From the NCBI GenBank assembly GCA_001464665.1, contig LNDP01000014.1:431001-495000 (forward strand): a stretch of DNA of 64,000 nt, written 5' to 3'. The notes beneath the pieces are model-generated. The model searched no databases and was not told the DNA's origin. It saw nothing but the letters and a program-made list of their open reading frames with translations. Both the position numbers and the translations under genes were made by a program. Of the stretch, positions 37,699 to 48,621 are shown one piece after another; positions within the stretch are counted from its first letter, which is position 1, and each line of letters opens with the position of its first letter. This stretch comes from Acidobacteria bacterium Ga0074141. Lineage in GTDB: Bacteria > Acidobacteriota > Blastocatellia > Pyrinomonadales > Pyrinomonadaceae.

Positions 37699-37726
37699 AA
37701 GGCCTCGCTAACGGTGGGGCCTTTTC
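37699..37726 (+). terminator. Terminator of the peroxiredoxin gene
   Basis: Stem 37699-37704 with 37718-37723 and a T-rich tail (CTTTTCTTATTC), ending at the stop codon of the convergent xseB. Confidence 0.6.
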
Positions 37727-37951
37727 TTATTCTTCCTCGTCCAATTCTTCGAGCTTGAGGTCGCCGTTCGTTTCTTTCATCAGCACTTCGATCCGGCGTT
37801 CGGCACGGACGAGCCGCTCCTTGCACTCACGCGAGAGCTTCACGCCCTTCTCAAAAAGCTCAAGGCTCTCCTCAAGCGGCAGGTCGCCGTCCTCAAGTTT
37901 GCGGACAATTGCTTCAAGTTGATCCAACGATTCTTCAAACGTCTTTGCCAT
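37727..37951 (-). CDS. xseB: Exodeoxyribonuclease VII small subunit
   Basis: A 74-residue helical protein that assembles with XseA into exonuclease VII. It reads KTFEESLDQLEAIVRKLEDG, then LPLEESLELFEKGVKLS, the family hallmark, and ends in an acidic tail. It starts 6 bp after the xseA stop, in the standard xseAB order. Confidence 0.95.
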   Translation of the reverse strand: MAKTFEESLDQLEAIVRKLEDGDLPLEESLELFEKGVKLSRECKERLVRAERRIEVLMKETNGDLKLEELDEEE

Positions 37952-37957
37952 AAATGA

Positions 37958-39346
37958 TTATTCGGTTGCGGCCGTGATGGTCGCTTCAAGATTTCCTTTT
38001 TCAAGCCTGATCCGGACGGAATCACCGGGCTGAGTTTCGGCGGCATCACGGATGATGTGGCCATCGGGACGCTCGGTGATCGAATATCCGCGATGGAGAA
38101 CCCGGAGCGGCGAAAGAGCATCGAGCTGTGCCATCGTCTTTTCGAGCTTCTGCGTTCCCTTAAGTGGAGTCGTCGCAGCGGCGGTCGCTGCACGGTGTTC
38201 AAGCAGGCCAAGCCTTCGCTTGTTTTCGCCAAGCTTCGCTCCGAGGGCGACCGGCGAGAGCCGCCCGGCGACCCCACGAAGGGCATCAAGCCTTTGCCGA
38301 AGCATTCGGCTGAGAACATCCTCGCTCTGCATTAACAGCTCATCGGCACGATAACGATGTTCGCGGATTCGGGCAGGGAACTCGGCGAAAACCGGTGCCA
38401 TCGCCAGCGACTGAAGGTCCGCACGAGCGGTCAAAAGTGCGGTGCCAAGGGCTCGCCGCAGCTGTCCGAAGCTGTGATCAAGAACTTGAATGACCTCGCT
38501 CTCGGCACGAGCCACGATCTCAGCCGCTGCGGAAGGCGTCGGGGCCCGAAGATCGGCGGCAAGGTCAGCGATGGTGAAATCGACCTCATGACCAACGGCC
38601 GAAATGACCGGGATCGCCGACCCGCGAATCGCTCGGGCGACGACCTCTTCATTAAATGCCCAAAGGTCCTCGGCAGAGCCGCCTCCGCGACCAACGATCA
38701 GTACGTCGATGCGATTACCTTCTTCGCAACTGCGGTTGAATTCGTTCGCCGTCGCAATGCCCGCAGCGATCTGTTCGGCGGCAAATTCGCCTTGAACAAG
38801 CGTCGGGACAACGACGACGTTTACCGATCGTGCACGTCTTTTGAGCACGGTCAGGATGTCATGAAGTGCGGCACCGGTTCGCGAGGTAACGATGCCGACC
38901 TTCCTGGGAAATGGAGGAAGCGGCCGCTTGAGCGATTCATCAAAGAGGCCCTCGCGGGAAAGCTTCATCTTGATCTGTTCAAAGGCTACCGCCAACGCTC
39001 CCTCGCCGACCGGTTCGAGCGATTCGACGACTATCTGCAGTTCACCGCGGGGTTCATAGACCGCAAGACGGCCGCGGACCCGGACAAGAAGCCCATCGGA
39101 GGGCTTGAAACGAATGCGGAAGTTCTGTCCTTTGAAACACGCTGCCTTTATCAGCGAGTCGCCGTCGGTGAGTGAAAAATACCAATGGCCAGATGCGGCT
39201 GCGTGGAAGTTGGTGATCTCGCCCTCGACCCAGACCGTTGCAAAGCTCCGCTCGAGCACGGCCTTGATCTCTGAGTTCAACTCAGAGACGCTTGCGGGCC
39301 GGCGTTCTTCTTCCTCAAAAAGGGCTGCGAGTAGCGGATTATCCAT
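37958..39346 (-). CDS. xseA: Exodeoxyribonuclease VII large subunit
   Basis: Catalytic subunit of exonuclease VII, which degrades single-stranded DNA. 462 residues. The N-terminal OB fold reads SELNSEIKAVLERSFATVWV and GEITNFHAAASGHWYFSL; the catalytic core has PRKVGIVTSRTGAALHDIL, LIVGRGGGSAEDLWAFNEE and VISAVGHEVDFTIADLAAD. The frame is open to 39379, but the ATG at 39346 (MDNPLLAAL) fits better. Confidence 0.96.
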   Translation of the reverse strand: MDNPLLAALFEEEERRPASVSELNSEIKAVLERSFATVWVEGEITNFHAAASGHWYFSLTDGDSLIKAACFKGQNFRIRFKPSDGLLVRVRGRLAVYEPRGELQIVVESLEPVGEGALAVAFEQIKMKLSREGLFDESLKRPLPPFPRKVGIVTSRTGAALHDILTVLKRRARSVNVVVVPTLVQGEFAAEQIAAGIATANEFNRSCEEGNRIDVLIVGRGGGSAEDLWAFNEEVVARAIRGSAIPVISAVGHEVDFTIADLAADLRAPTPSAAAEIVARAESEVIQVLDHSFGQLRRALGTALLTARADLQSLAMAPVFAEFPARIREHRYRADELLMQSEDVLSRMLRQRLDALRGVAGRLSPVALGAKLGENKRRLGLLEHRAATAAATTPLKGTQKLEKTMAQLDALSPLRVLHRGYSITERPDGHIIRDAAETQPGDSVRIRLEKGNLEATITAATE

Positions 39347-39445
39347 GCAAGGTCGGAGTTTACCACAGCCCAAAGGCACAGAAAATCCAGCCGTTGAACC
39401 GTTGCGGTCCAGCCGACCTTTAAACCGGTATGACGCGTCTAGTGG

Positions 39446-39652
39446 TTATTCTTTATAGCCGACGATGCTTCCTTCGTAGGGCTTCGGCCGGTTCGACTCG
39501 TACTCTACAAGAAAATCCCGCACGGCATCTTCGGTGCCGACGAAGACCTGCTTCGCTCCCTTATAGACGCGAACGGCGTTAGGGTGGCCGGATATATGAA
39601 CCCGCTCGACGGCGAGGCCCAACTTCTCTATGAACTCATCGATCTTTTCCAT
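39446..39652 (-). CDS. Small conserved-looking protein, unknown
   Basis: 68 residues: MEKIDEFIEKLGLAVERVHI at the start and KGAKQVFVGTEDAVRDFLVE in the middle, a compact alpha/beta pattern. No family recognised. It has its own promoter (39867-39895) and a roughly 200-nt structured leader. Confidence 0.6.
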   Translation of the reverse strand: MEKIDEFIEKLGLAVERVHISGHPNAVRVYKGAKQVFVGTEDAVRDFLVEYESNRPKPYEGSIVGYKE

Positions 39653-39737
39653 ATTGAATAGTTCGCAAGAAATAGCTTGCCGGATGTGTGTTAACTAAGA
39701 GTTAAGAATCGAGGGGTCAACAGAAAGTTCAAAAAGC

Positions 39738-39895
39738 GGAAAGGGCACCGAATACGTCTCCCACACCGTACAAGGCACCCTTCCCTGTTTTCGGACTCCG
39801 GCCGGGAGGCTTTCGTCCGAAACTGAACTTAAGTTTTAATGCTAACAGGAATCTGCAGGAATCCCAATTATGTTATACGTCATTTCCGTCGTCAA
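39738..39895 (-). promoter_or_regulatory. Promoter and structured leader of the 39446 gene
   Basis: On the minus strand TTGACG (39895-39890) and CATAAT (39872-39867) are spaced by 17 bp. The leader folds into two stems, one closed by 39789-39796 with 39815-39822 and one by 39738-39745 with 39778-39784. It does not match a riboswitch I can name. Confidence 0.5.
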
Positions 39896-39925
39896 GTTTC
39901 TGCCTGCATAATTTCCCGAAGAAGA

Positions 39926-40327
39926 TCAAACCGACCGCGATACATCAATACGGGCGGAAGCAAGGTCTGCCCGCTCACGCAGTTCCTCGGTCTCATCTGC
40001 CGGGAGCTGAGAAGCCGCCGCGAGTTCCTTGTCGATCTCGGCCTTATCGGACCTCGCCTTTTCGGCATCGATCTCCCCGGCCTTTTCAGCAACATCGGTC
40101 AGAACCGACACCCGGTTGTTGCTCACCTCGACAAATCCAGTGCCGACGGCGAGCTTTTCCGCATTGCCTTTTGTAGTAACGGTGACCACGCCCGGCTTCA
40201 GTGCAGAAATAAGCGGTGCGTGCTGCGGCATTATGCCAGCCTCGCCGGAAAGCGTCGGGACAGTGACCGAATCAACCTCGGCGTCGATCACCTTTCTCTC
40301 AGGGGTAACTATTTCAAGTTTAAGCAT
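39926..40327 (-). CDS. atpC: ATP synthase F1 subunit epsilon
   Basis: 133 residues, the regulatory stalk subunit of F1. It begins MLKLEIVTPERKVIDAEVDS and has the central TLSGEAGIMPQHAPLISALK and the ending EELRERADLASARIDV. The frame extends upstream to 40537, but the ATG at 40327 is the family start. It follows atpD by 76 bp. The remaining atp genes are elsewhere. Confidence 0.95.
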   Translation of the reverse strand: MLKLEIVTPERKVIDAEVDSVTVPTLSGEAGIMPQHAPLISALKPGVVTVTTKGNAEKLAVGTGFVEVSNNRVSVLTDVAEKAGEIDAEKARSDKAEIDKELAAASQLPADETEELRERADLASARIDVSRSV

Positions 40328-40403
40328 AAGGTGAAAAGGTGGAATAGCTACCGCAAAATCGGCCGACCTTTTCACCCTTTCACTTTTCTCCTTTTCGACT
40401 TTC

Positions 40404-41906
<1,503 letters not shown>

Positions 41907-42028
41907 CTATTTAGATAGAAAATCGACTGATTTACAAAGTAGCAAGGTTACCACAGCGGATGAGCAACAATCAAAACGGCACGACTCAATATCCGGTCGC
42001 CGAGTCATGTCAGTTTTTGCAGTTCCGG

Positions 42029-42490
42029 TTACTGTCCCAAATAAGAGTTGCCGACGGTGTTGCTGCCCGTCAGCGGCACTTGTAAATCGAGCGGATATTT
42101 GCCGGCACCATCGGGTGTAACCCCTTCCATGATGAATTTTACATAGCCGTTACTGTTCGCTCCGATGCGACCGATGTGAAGGTGTGCTCCGGTTGTAGTC
42201 GTATGATTACCGTGCCAGATGAATTCGTAGATATGGCCCTTTACAAATACCTGGCTCGCACCAAGATTTCGAAGGTTCTGGTAGATGTTGCCGAAGTCGA
42301 GCCCATCTATCTTAAAATCGGCGGCCTTCCCGCTCAGGTGCAGGCTCGTCGGGCTGCCGCCTTCCGGAACCGTGCTGCGGTTGCCTGAGGTTACGTGCAG
42401 TGTCGCACCAAAATAGGCGGCCATATTGTTAAGTACATCCTTGACCACCGAATCCGTTATCGTTCTTCCGTTTAGATCTACCGTTGACAT
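42029..42490 (-). CDS. Peptidase M15-like protein
   Basis: 153 residues from the ATG at 42490. The zinc site of D-Ala-D-Ala peptidases is recognisable: SLHLSGKAADFKIDG (HxxxxxxD) and GAHLHIGRIG (the final HxH). It has no obvious signal peptide. The open frame reaches 42610. The role could be cell-wall peptide cleavage; an M15_3-like or phage-endolysin relative is possible. Confidence 0.75.
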   Translation of the reverse strand: MSTVDLNGRTITDSVVKDVLNNMAAYFGATLHVTSGNRSTVPEGGSPTSLHLSGKAADFKIDGLDFGNIYQNLRNLGASQVFVKGHIYEFIWHGNHTTTTGAHLHIGRIGANSNGYVKFIMEGVTPDGAGKYPLDLQVPLTGSNTVGNSYLGQ

Positions 42491-42683
42491 TAAAAAGAAT
42501 CCCTCCGATCGAGCTTTAGAATATAGGTACAGCAGTTTATTGACGCGGCGTATGGTCCGAAGGCCGAGAAATTCCTCGGAAATATGTGAAAAGCGGACCA
42601 GTTCCGCCACTAAAGCTTTGATTCTATGAAAACGGGCGGTAGGATAGCATTCTACGTAAAAATTCCGTAATTGAAGGTTTGAT

Positions 42684-43637
42684 TTGAGAAAGCTACAACT
42701 ACCGCCTCAGGGCCTGAATATTCTTTTCGGCGTTCAGGACCAAAACATCAAATATCTTGAGTCCCTGCTCGATGTCAGCATCGGCGCCCGCGGCAATGAA
42801 CTGCTGATAGACGGCGACCCGAAGGACATCGCGACCATCGAGCGCATTCTCGCCGAGTTTGGCGAGCTCTTTGCGGAAGGGCAGACCTTTACCGACAAGG
42901 AGCTGAAAGACGCATTCAAGCAGATCGCCGAGGATCGGGCCTATAGCCTTCGCGATTACATTGAGAAGGGCCGCTTCAACCCTTCGGGCAAAAAGAGCGT
43001 CGCGCCAAAGACGGCGAACCAGCGGAAATATCTCGAAGCGATCGCCGCCAACGACCTCGTCTTCGGCATCGGCGTGGCCGGCACGGGCAAGAGCTTTCTG
43101 GCCGTGGCGATGGCGGTGGACGCGCTGATGAAAAAGCAGGTCAGCCGCATAATCCTGACGCGGCCGGCGGTCGAGGCCGGCGAACGGCTCGGCTTTCTGC
43201 CCGGCGATCTGCAGGACAAGGTCGACCCGTATCTGCGGCCGCTTTACGACGCGCTCTTTGACCTTGTGGATGCCGAGAAGGTGACCAAGATGCTCGAGAA
43301 GCGCATCATCGAGGTCGCTCCGCTTGCCTTTATGCGCGGCCGGACGCTCGCCGATGCCTTCATAATCCTCGACGAAGCGCAGAACACGACCAGCGAGCAA
43401 ATGAAGATGTTCCTGACCCGCATCGGCTTCGGCTCAAAGGCGGTCGTCACCGGCGACAAGACCCAGATCGACCTGCCCCGCGGCCAAAAGAGCGGCCTCC
43501 GCGAAGCCGAGGACGTCCTCGGCGGCCTCGAGGGCATCGAGTTCATCTACTTCACCGACAAGGACGTCGTCCGCCACAAGCTAGTCCAAATGATCGTCAA
43601 AGCCTACGAGGTTCACTCAAACTCCTCGGAGCAGTAG
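42684..43637 (+). CDS. phoH: PhoH family protein
   Basis: Cytoplasmic ATPase of the PhoH/YbeZ family, involved in RNA metabolism with YbeY. 317 residues, TTG start. Key motifs are the N-terminal KH-like region, Walker [37 protein letters not shown] and Walker [15 protein letters not shown], and the GDKTQIDLP loop. The usual order phoH-ybeY is split by two extra genes here. Confidence 0.94.
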   Translation: MRKLQLPPQGLNILFGVQDQNIKYLESLLDVSIGARGNELLIDGDPKDIATIERILAEFGELFAEGQTFTDKELKDAFKQIAEDRAYSLRDYIEKGRFNPSGKKSVAPKTANQRKYLEAIAANDLVFGIGVAGTGKSFLAVAMAVDALMKKQVSRIILTRPAVEAGERLGFLPGDLQDKVDPYLRPLYDALFDLVDAEKVTKMLEKRIIEVAPLAFMRGRTLADAFIILDEAQNTTSEQMKMFLTRIGFGSKAVVTGDKTQIDLPRGQKSGLREAEDVLGGLEGIEFIYFTDKDVVRHKLVQMIVKAYEVHSNSSEQ

Positions 43638-43698
43638 TGACACATTCGGGAAGTGCGTGGTTTCGATCCTGACGGATAGAGTTTGTCAGAGTAACGAT

Positions 43699-43938
43699 AT
43701 GAAGCACCGAAATCTGAAAAACGAGGAGTGGACGCTGATGGCGATCGATTCACTCTTTGAGCGGGGCGTTCGCGGTGACTGGGAAGAGTTCGTCGCGGCT
43801 CTTCGCCGAGACCCGCAGCTCGCCCGCGACACCCTGAAGATGTGCGAGCACCACGCGAACTTCGAATCCGCCAACCTCGCCCGCGTCCTCGTCCGCCAAA
43901 TCTACCGCAACGACGCGGATCTCGGTTTGGAATTTTAA
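43699..43938 (+). CDS. Small helical protein of unknown function
   Basis: 79 residues beginning MKHRNLKNEEWTLMAIDSLF, predicted all-helical, rich in charged residues (DWEEFVAALRRDPQLARDT). It lies 61 bp after phoH. No family recognised. An in-frame earlier start at 43657 is less likely. Confidence 0.55.
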   Translation: MKHRNLKNEEWTLMAIDSLFERGVRGDWEEFVAALRRDPQLARDTLKMCEHHANFESANLARVLVRQIYRNDADLGLEF

Positions 43939-43960
43939 CTACGTCTGCACGATTGCGAGA

Positions 43961-44614
43961 ATGACTGTGGAATACAAGGGAGAACAAACAAACGAGCGGC
44001 ATTTGTGGGCAAGGGAAGAAGACGAAATGTCCCCACCATTGGTGAAGCATCGAACCGATCCCGTTTCATCAGAATCGGGGAACACCCCTTTCAAGGTCTC
44101 GTATTTTGCTGACTTCGACGAGCTTGCCGACGCTAGTTCGAAGATCAGTCAACGCTACGCGACTTCCAGCATTACTACCTTCGTAATGGCAGTATTTCTA
44201 GTTTTCAACACCATCGTTACCCCCTTGCTCTTGTTGCTCCAAGGGGCGGGAACTGCCGCTTTGATCGTTTGTTGCTTGAATGTGCTCATCGCAAGTGTTT
44301 TCATTCAGCAAACGATAAAATTGGACGCTCGCCACTTTTTTCGACGAATGCATGAGGAGATCGGGGATCAGATCGTTGAGGTCGAACTTTCCGAGGAAGG
44401 CATTTCGTGTCGAACTGACTTAGACCTCTTGTTTTACAGTTGGAAGAGCGTTGTTTCTATCGAGGAATCGCCGAAAGCGATCCATATAATGTTTCGTGCT
44501 ACCGCACTCCCAATAATGAAAAACGGCTTTGCCTACCGTGAAGATGAGCGGGCGTTTTATGAATATGCGTGTGAGCAAGTGCTGGTTCACGGACAGAGGT
44601 CGTTGCCCGAATGA
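43961..44614 (+). CDS. YcxB-like C-terminal domain membrane protein
   Basis: 217 residues. An N-terminal cytoplasmic part (KVSYFADFDELADASSKIS) is followed by two membrane helices (about residues 70-120, ATSSITTFVMAVFLVFNTIV) and a beta-rich C-terminal domain (VELSEEGISCRTDLDLLFYSW) typical of the YcxB-like family. The stop overlaps the ybeY start by four bases (ATGA), so the two are cotranscribed. Confidence 0.7.
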   Translation: MTVEYKGEQTNERHLWAREEDEMSPPLVKHRTDPVSSESGNTPFKVSYFADFDELADASSKISQRYATSSITTFVMAVFLVFNTIVTPLLLLLQGAGTAALIVCCLNVLIASVFIQQTIKLDARHFFRRMHEEIGDQIVEVELSEEGISCRTDLDLLFYSWKSVVSIEESPKAIHIMFRATALPIMKNGFAYREDERAFYEYACEQVLVHGQRSLPE

Positions 44615-45114
44615 TCGTCAATGTCCAGCGGAAGGTTAAGCTTGAGGCTCGCGGGTATGCGGGCTTTTTGGCGGAGGCGTTGGCGGCTATCGATGAGGCG
44701 GCGGGCGGCGAGGCGGCGGTTGCATTTGTCTCAGACCGCCGGATGCGCGAGCTCAACAAGCTCTTCCGCGGCAAAGATGCGACCACCGATGTCCTCTCCT
44801 TCCCCCACGAACCCGACGAATTCGAAGCTATGAGTTCCGGCTTTGGCCGCCCCGAAGCCGAAACACCGCCCACCGACGACCAAACTCTGACAACTGACAA
44901 CCGACAACCGACAACTGCCTTCCTGGGCGATATCGTCATCTCCGCCGAGCAGGCCGCCCGACAGGCCGCCGAGGCCCGCCTCCCGCTCGAACTCGAGATA
45001 AAACAGCTCATTCTCCATGGCCTTCTCCACCTCTGCGGCTACGATCACGAAACCGACACCGGCCAGATGAACACCCGCGAACTCGCCCTCCGCAATAAAC
45101 TCGGCATCGAATAA
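44611..45114 (+). CDS. ybeY: rRNA maturation endoribonuclease YbeY
   Basis: Zinc-dependent RNase for 16S 3'-end maturation and ribosome quality control. 167 residues; the metal site HGLLHLCGYDH is intact and FLGDIVISAEQA is typical. Between the conserved FPHEP and FLGDIVI motifs there is an unusual low-complexity insert of about 35 residues (PTDDQTLTTDNRQPTTA) encoded partly by a 7-bp tandem repeat (44887-44914). The repeat length is not a multiple of three per unit, so copy-number change would shift the frame. Confidence 0.95.
   Translation: MIVNVQRKVKLEARGYAGFLAEALAAIDEAAGGEAAVAFVSDRRMRELNKLFRGKDATTDVLSFPHEPDEFEAMSSGFGRPEAETPPTDDQTLTTDNRQPTTAFLGDIVISAEQAARQAAEARLPLELEIKQLILHGLLHLCGYDHETDTGQMNTRELALRNKLGIE
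44887..44914 (+). repeat. Heptad repeat inside ybeY
   Basis: Four 7-bp units, CTGACAA twice then CCGACAA twice, within the ybeY coding sequence. Confidence 0.85.
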
Positions 45115-45190
45115 CGCAAATTCCCACCGTCGACCGATTGCTCCACGGGAAACGACGTTAACTGTCTGAAAAGAAGCTCTTTCTCCGAGG

Positions 45191-45218
45191 TTGACCTTTT
45201 TACTGATTTTCGTATTAT
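45191..45218 (+). promoter_or_regulatory. Promoter of the 45270 gene
   Basis: TTGACC (45191-45196) and TATTAT (45213-45218) with 16-bp spacing, about 50 bp before the start codon. Confidence 0.6.
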
Positions 45219-45269
45219 ATTCAAAAAATTCGTTCCCGCTTCGCGAAATCCCAAATTCGGAGAACTTTG

Positions 45270-46268
45270 ATGGCTCGAAAGTTAATGTTCCTACTCGTCG
45301 CTATTGCTCTAACTGCAAATTTAGCGTCCGCCGCTGACCCGGTGTGTCATTCGTTTACCACCGGAAATCTTACTTGGACAGAGAATTTCGATGGACTGAG
45401 CAATGTCGAGGCTACTACTAGTAGCGTTGTACCCGACGGCTTTGGCTTCATCGAAACGGGAACCAACGCCGATAACTTTTATACGGTAAATAGAGGAAGT
45501 GCAAACACGGGCAATACATATAGTTATGGTAGACCTTCACCAGAAACATCGTTCACTGATCGTGCGTTCGGAGGTCTTCGAAGTGGTTCAAATGTGCCAC
45601 TAATCGGCGGCTGCTTTGTTAACGACACCAACGCTGCAATCGCATCTGTCAGTATCACGTTTGATGGCGAACAATGGCGGCTTGGTGCGAACGACCGAGG
45701 CGTTTCCGATCGCCTCGACTTTCAATATAGTCTTGATGCGACAGCGTTGACCAACGGTACGTGGACGGACGTGGACGCTTTGGATTTTGCGAGTCCAAAT
45801 ACGCTAAGCGCTTCTGGCGAGAAGAACGGAAACGACGTGACGAATCGAACGCCAGGTATCAATTCTGTTTTGACGTCATTGTCGATTCCAGTTGGCGGAA
45901 CATTCTATTTTCGATGGGTTGATTTCGACATTGCGGGGGCAGACGACGGTCTTGCGATCGATAACTTTTCGATGACGGTTACGAACGCGACTGGGCCGAG
46001 TTCTTCGAATCTTTCGATCTCGGGGCGGGTTTTGAGGGCGGATGGGCGTGGGATCGGCGGGGCGTTTGTGCGGCTTGCGGGCGGCGGCGAGAGCGGCGAG
46101 CGTTGGGCGGTGACCAATCCTTTTGGGTATTACAGGTTTGCGGGGCTCGCGGCGGGCGGAACGTATTTTGTCACCGCCGGAGCAAAACGCTTCACCTTCG
46201 CCGCCCCGACCCGGACCGTCACCCTCGATGAAGACATCGCCGGCCTCGATTTTGTCAGTGAGCAGTGA
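45270..46268 (+). CDS. Exported protein with C-terminal carboxypeptidase-regulatory-like domain
   Basis: 332 residues. A signal peptide (LMFLLVAIALTANLASA) leads a large beta-sandwich domain (to about residue 245, with DNFSMTVTN near its end), followed by a C-terminal CarboxypepD-regulatory-like fold (SISGRVLRADGRGIGGAFV, NPFGYYRFAGLAAGGTY). Such proteins are surface or periplasmic. The ATG at 45270 follows an in-frame TTG by one codon. A heptad repeat begins right after the stop codon. Confidence 0.75.
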   Translation: MARKLMFLLVAIALTANLASAADPVCHSFTTGNLTWTENFDGLSNVEATTSSVVPDGFGFIETGTNADNFYTVNRGSANTGNTYSYGRPSPETSFTDRAFGGLRSGSNVPLIGGCFVNDTNAAIASVSITFDGEQWRLGANDRGVSDRLDFQYSLDATALTNGTWTDVDALDFASPNTLSASGEKNGNDVTNRTPGINSVLTSLSIPVGGTFYFRWVDFDIAGADDGLAIDNFSMTVTNATGPSSSNLSISGRVLRADGRGIGGAFVRLAGGGESGERWAVTNPFGYYRFAGLAAGGTYFVTAGAKRFTFAAPTRTVTLDEDIAGLDFVSEQ

Positions 46269-46303
46269 AGCCAGAAGTCAGAAGTCAGAAGTCAGAAGCC
46301 GGA
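46269..46303. repeat. Heptad repeat (AGTCAGA type)
   Basis: Five 7-bp units (AGCCAGA, AGTCAGA three times, AGCCGGA) starting immediately after the stop codon at 46266-46268. Related to the array at 28574-28615. Confidence 0.8.
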
Positions 46304-46322
46304 GGGCGAAGCGGTATTTTTT

Positions 46323-46357
46323 TAAGCTTTAAGCCGTAAGCTGTGAGCCGTAAGCCA
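46323..46357. repeat. Heptad repeat (TAAGCCG type)
   Basis: Five 7-bp units (TAAGCTT, TAAGCCG, TAAGCTG, TGAGCCG, TAAGCCA), related to 28513-28547. Confidence 0.7.
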
Positions 46358-46422
46358 GATTCTTAGATCTGATAACGGGTCATATAAAACGCCCTTGCTA
46401 ACACGCGGGCTTCTGCATTCGA

Positions 46423-46457
46423 GAACTGGAAACTGAAAGCTGAGAACTGCAAACTGA
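46423..46457. repeat. Heptad repeat (AAACTGA type)
   Basis: Five 7-bp units (GAACTGG, AAACTGA, AAGCTGA, GAACTGC, AAACTGA) just upstream of the terminator. Confidence 0.7.
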
Positions 46458-46459
46458 AA

Positions 46460-46492
46460 AAAATGCCGGCTGCGTTGAACAGCCGGCATTTT
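46460..46492 (-). terminator. Terminator of the glycine-zipper protein gene
   Basis: Perfect 13-bp stem (46460-46472 with 46480-46492) followed on the minus strand by a T run. Confidence 0.9.
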
Positions 46493-46513
46493 GTGGAAGA
46501 GGGGCGTTCGCCT

Positions 46514-48418
46514 CTATTGCAAGGCTAGGTTTGCGGGGGCGCCTGACGTGATCGAAAAGACCGTTCCCGCGTCGAGCTCGAGGTTGTCGCGGCCCTGCAG
46601 AATTACCGTTCCCGCACCCGCTCCGGCTCCGACGCCGGCACCGATCGCCGCACCGGTCCCGCCATCAACTATCGCACCGATGATCGCTCCGATCACCGCT
46701 CCGATGCCTGCCCGTGTCGCGGTTCTCGCCGTCTGGCTGCTGTCGCGTGCCGTGCCTTCGTTGTCAACCGTCACGATGTTGCCGTTCGGCTCGCGAACCT
46801 GCTCGACGAGTCCGGCAAACTGATAGGTCCGGCCGTCGGTCATCCGGATGGTCTCGAAATTGAGCCCCATCGTCGCCCGGCCGGAAACTACGCCCGAACG
46901 CTCACCGATGACCGTTCCTTCAATTAACGCACCGGCAAACTGCGATGGCGAAGTTACCGTCATCGAGAAGCGGTCGCGGTCGCGGGCCGTCTTTGTCGAG
47001 AGCGGCGTATCGAGCCGTGCCGTCATCCGTGTGTTGTTCGGAACAACGAACACGCCGGTCTGGTCGTTTCTCGGATATCCGGCCGTGTTCCAGGTCGGCC
47101 GCTGGTCGATCTTGTCGTAGATGCTCGTGACCGTAACGGTCTGGTTCTGCTGGTCAAGATAGATGCGACGGGTGACGCGTAGTTGGCCATTGTCCATCGG
47201 CATAAAGCTGATGTAATAGTCATTTACACGGTCGCCTTCATAGCTGATCGTCATTTCCCGGTCGTTCGAGGCGACGGTCGTGGTGACCGTCCGGCCGTTC
47301 GGCGACATCTCGGTGCGGCGGACACCATCGGTAGTAAGCATCACAGGAGCCGCGTTCGAGGCGGACATCGTTACCTGCTGGCCGCGTACGTCAAACGAAA
47401 GCGTCTCAGGCGAACGAAGCCGGCGTTCGAGATTGGTCCGAGCTCGCTCACGCTGGTTCGCGTTGTAACGAACGTTCTGAATAGCTCGGTCTATGCTGGC
47501 CTGTACGTTGTCGCTTTGTGTCGAATTAAGCCGATAGTTTCCCGTCAGGCGCGAGTCGAAGTTGCCGGTCTGCGTTCCGGGATAAACCGGAGCGTCCCAG
47601 TTCCAACTGACACGGTAGTAGCTTGCCAGCGTGTTGAGGTCGTTGCGAACCAGATTCCAGCGGTTGTTAACGGTCGCGTTTGTTCGATTCGACGCGAGAA
47701 AGCTATTGATCGAAGCAGACGGCCGAAGCAGTTGATAAACATCAGCGTCGGGTGAGTTCTGGTTGTTAAAGCGTTGACGGAAATTCGCTATCGCCCGTTC
47801 AAAGTCGGCAACTTCCTGTGAGATATTGCCGCTCTGCTGATTCTGATTGCGGCGGGCCCAGGTGTTGTAGCTCACTCGGAACGAGGTGTTCCGCTGTGCG
47901 AGCCGGTTCAAAAGCGTCCGAAGCTGTGCGTCCGTTACGTAATATCTCGTCTGCTCGCCGGGATATGTTTTCGTTTCGGTCCAGTTGGACTGAACGCGGT
48001 AGTAGCCAGCCAGAGTATCGAGGTCGGCTCTGATCTGATTCCACTGCATCGTGCCCGTCTGCGAGATGCGGTTGTTCTGCACGAAGGCATTCACATAACC
48101 CGCACGGTCGAGAACGACCTGCACGTCATTTAATGTGGAACGGCGTGACGCGAAGTTGTTACGAAGGTTGTCGGTCGCACTCTTGAAATTCGCGATCAGT
48201 GTATTGATCGAGTCTTCGCGATACGAACTTGGGGTCTCATATGAACGCTCAATTTCGCGGGTAAATGTGTCGGTTCGCGAATCGATGCGATCCAGCACTG
48301 TCTGAACCTGACGATCGGAGACCTGATAAACACGTTGTTGGGCCTGAGCCACCGTGCCAAATGCGATCACAGATGTGATCAAAATGAAAAGTAAAGATTG
48401 TTTTAAGTTTAATCTCAT
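46514..48418 (-). CDS. Large exported protein with C-terminal glycine zipper
   Basis: 634 residues, signal peptide LLFILITSVIAFGTVAQAQ. The N-terminal 300 residues contain three internal repeats of about 80-90 residues (DLDTLAGYYRVQSNW and DLNTLASYYRVSWNW are conserved segments). A beta-rich middle follows, with NNTRMTARLDTPLSTKTARD typical of exported stress proteins. The C terminus has a glycine-zipper membrane segment (AGIGAVIGAIIGAIVDGG). A GGGGAGGAC ribosome site precedes the ATG. No named family; probably envelope-associated. Confidence 0.8.
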   Translation of the reverse strand: MRLNLKQSLLFILITSVIAFGTVAQAQQRVYQVSDRQVQTVLDRIDSRTDTFTREIERSYETPSSYREDSINTLIANFKSATDNLRNNFASRRSTLNDVQVVLDRAGYVNAFVQNNRISQTGTMQWNQIRADLDTLAGYYRVQSNWTETKTYPGEQTRYYVTDAQLRTLLNRLAQRNTSFRVSYNTWARRNQNQQSGNISQEVADFERAIANFRQRFNNQNSPDADVYQLLRPSASINSFLASNRTNATVNNRWNLVRNDLNTLASYYRVSWNWDAPVYPGTQTGNFDSRLTGNYRLNSTQSDNVQASIDRAIQNVRYNANQRERARTNLERRLRSPETLSFDVRGQQVTMSASNAAPVMLTTDGVRRTEMSPNGRTVTTTVASNDREMTISYEGDRVNDYYISFMPMDNGQLRVTRRIYLDQQNQTVTVTSIYDKIDQRPTWNTAGYPRNDQTGVFVVPNNTRMTARLDTPLSTKTARDRDRFSMTVTSPSQFAGALIEGTVIGERSGVVSGRATMGLNFETIRMTDGRTYQFAGLVEQVREPNGNIVTVDNEGTARDSSQTARTATRAGIGAVIGAIIGAIVDGGTGAAIGAGVGAGAGAGTVILQGRDNLELDAGTVFSITSGAPANLALQ

Positions 48419-48621
48419 TATATTGTCCTCCCCGGACTAATTTTGCCTGGAATGCCATTCCTGCTCCCTCGAACCGTGTGGTCAGACGATGGATCAGGAA
48501 TTGCCGATCAATGGAACCCCTAGCTCCAGGCTGGCCGCGGGGTTCGATAGCGTCAGGTTGTCAAACAACGATGCGGCAATCTCAGATGAGTTGACGTCGC
48601 GTGATCCTAAGAGTTCAAAAG

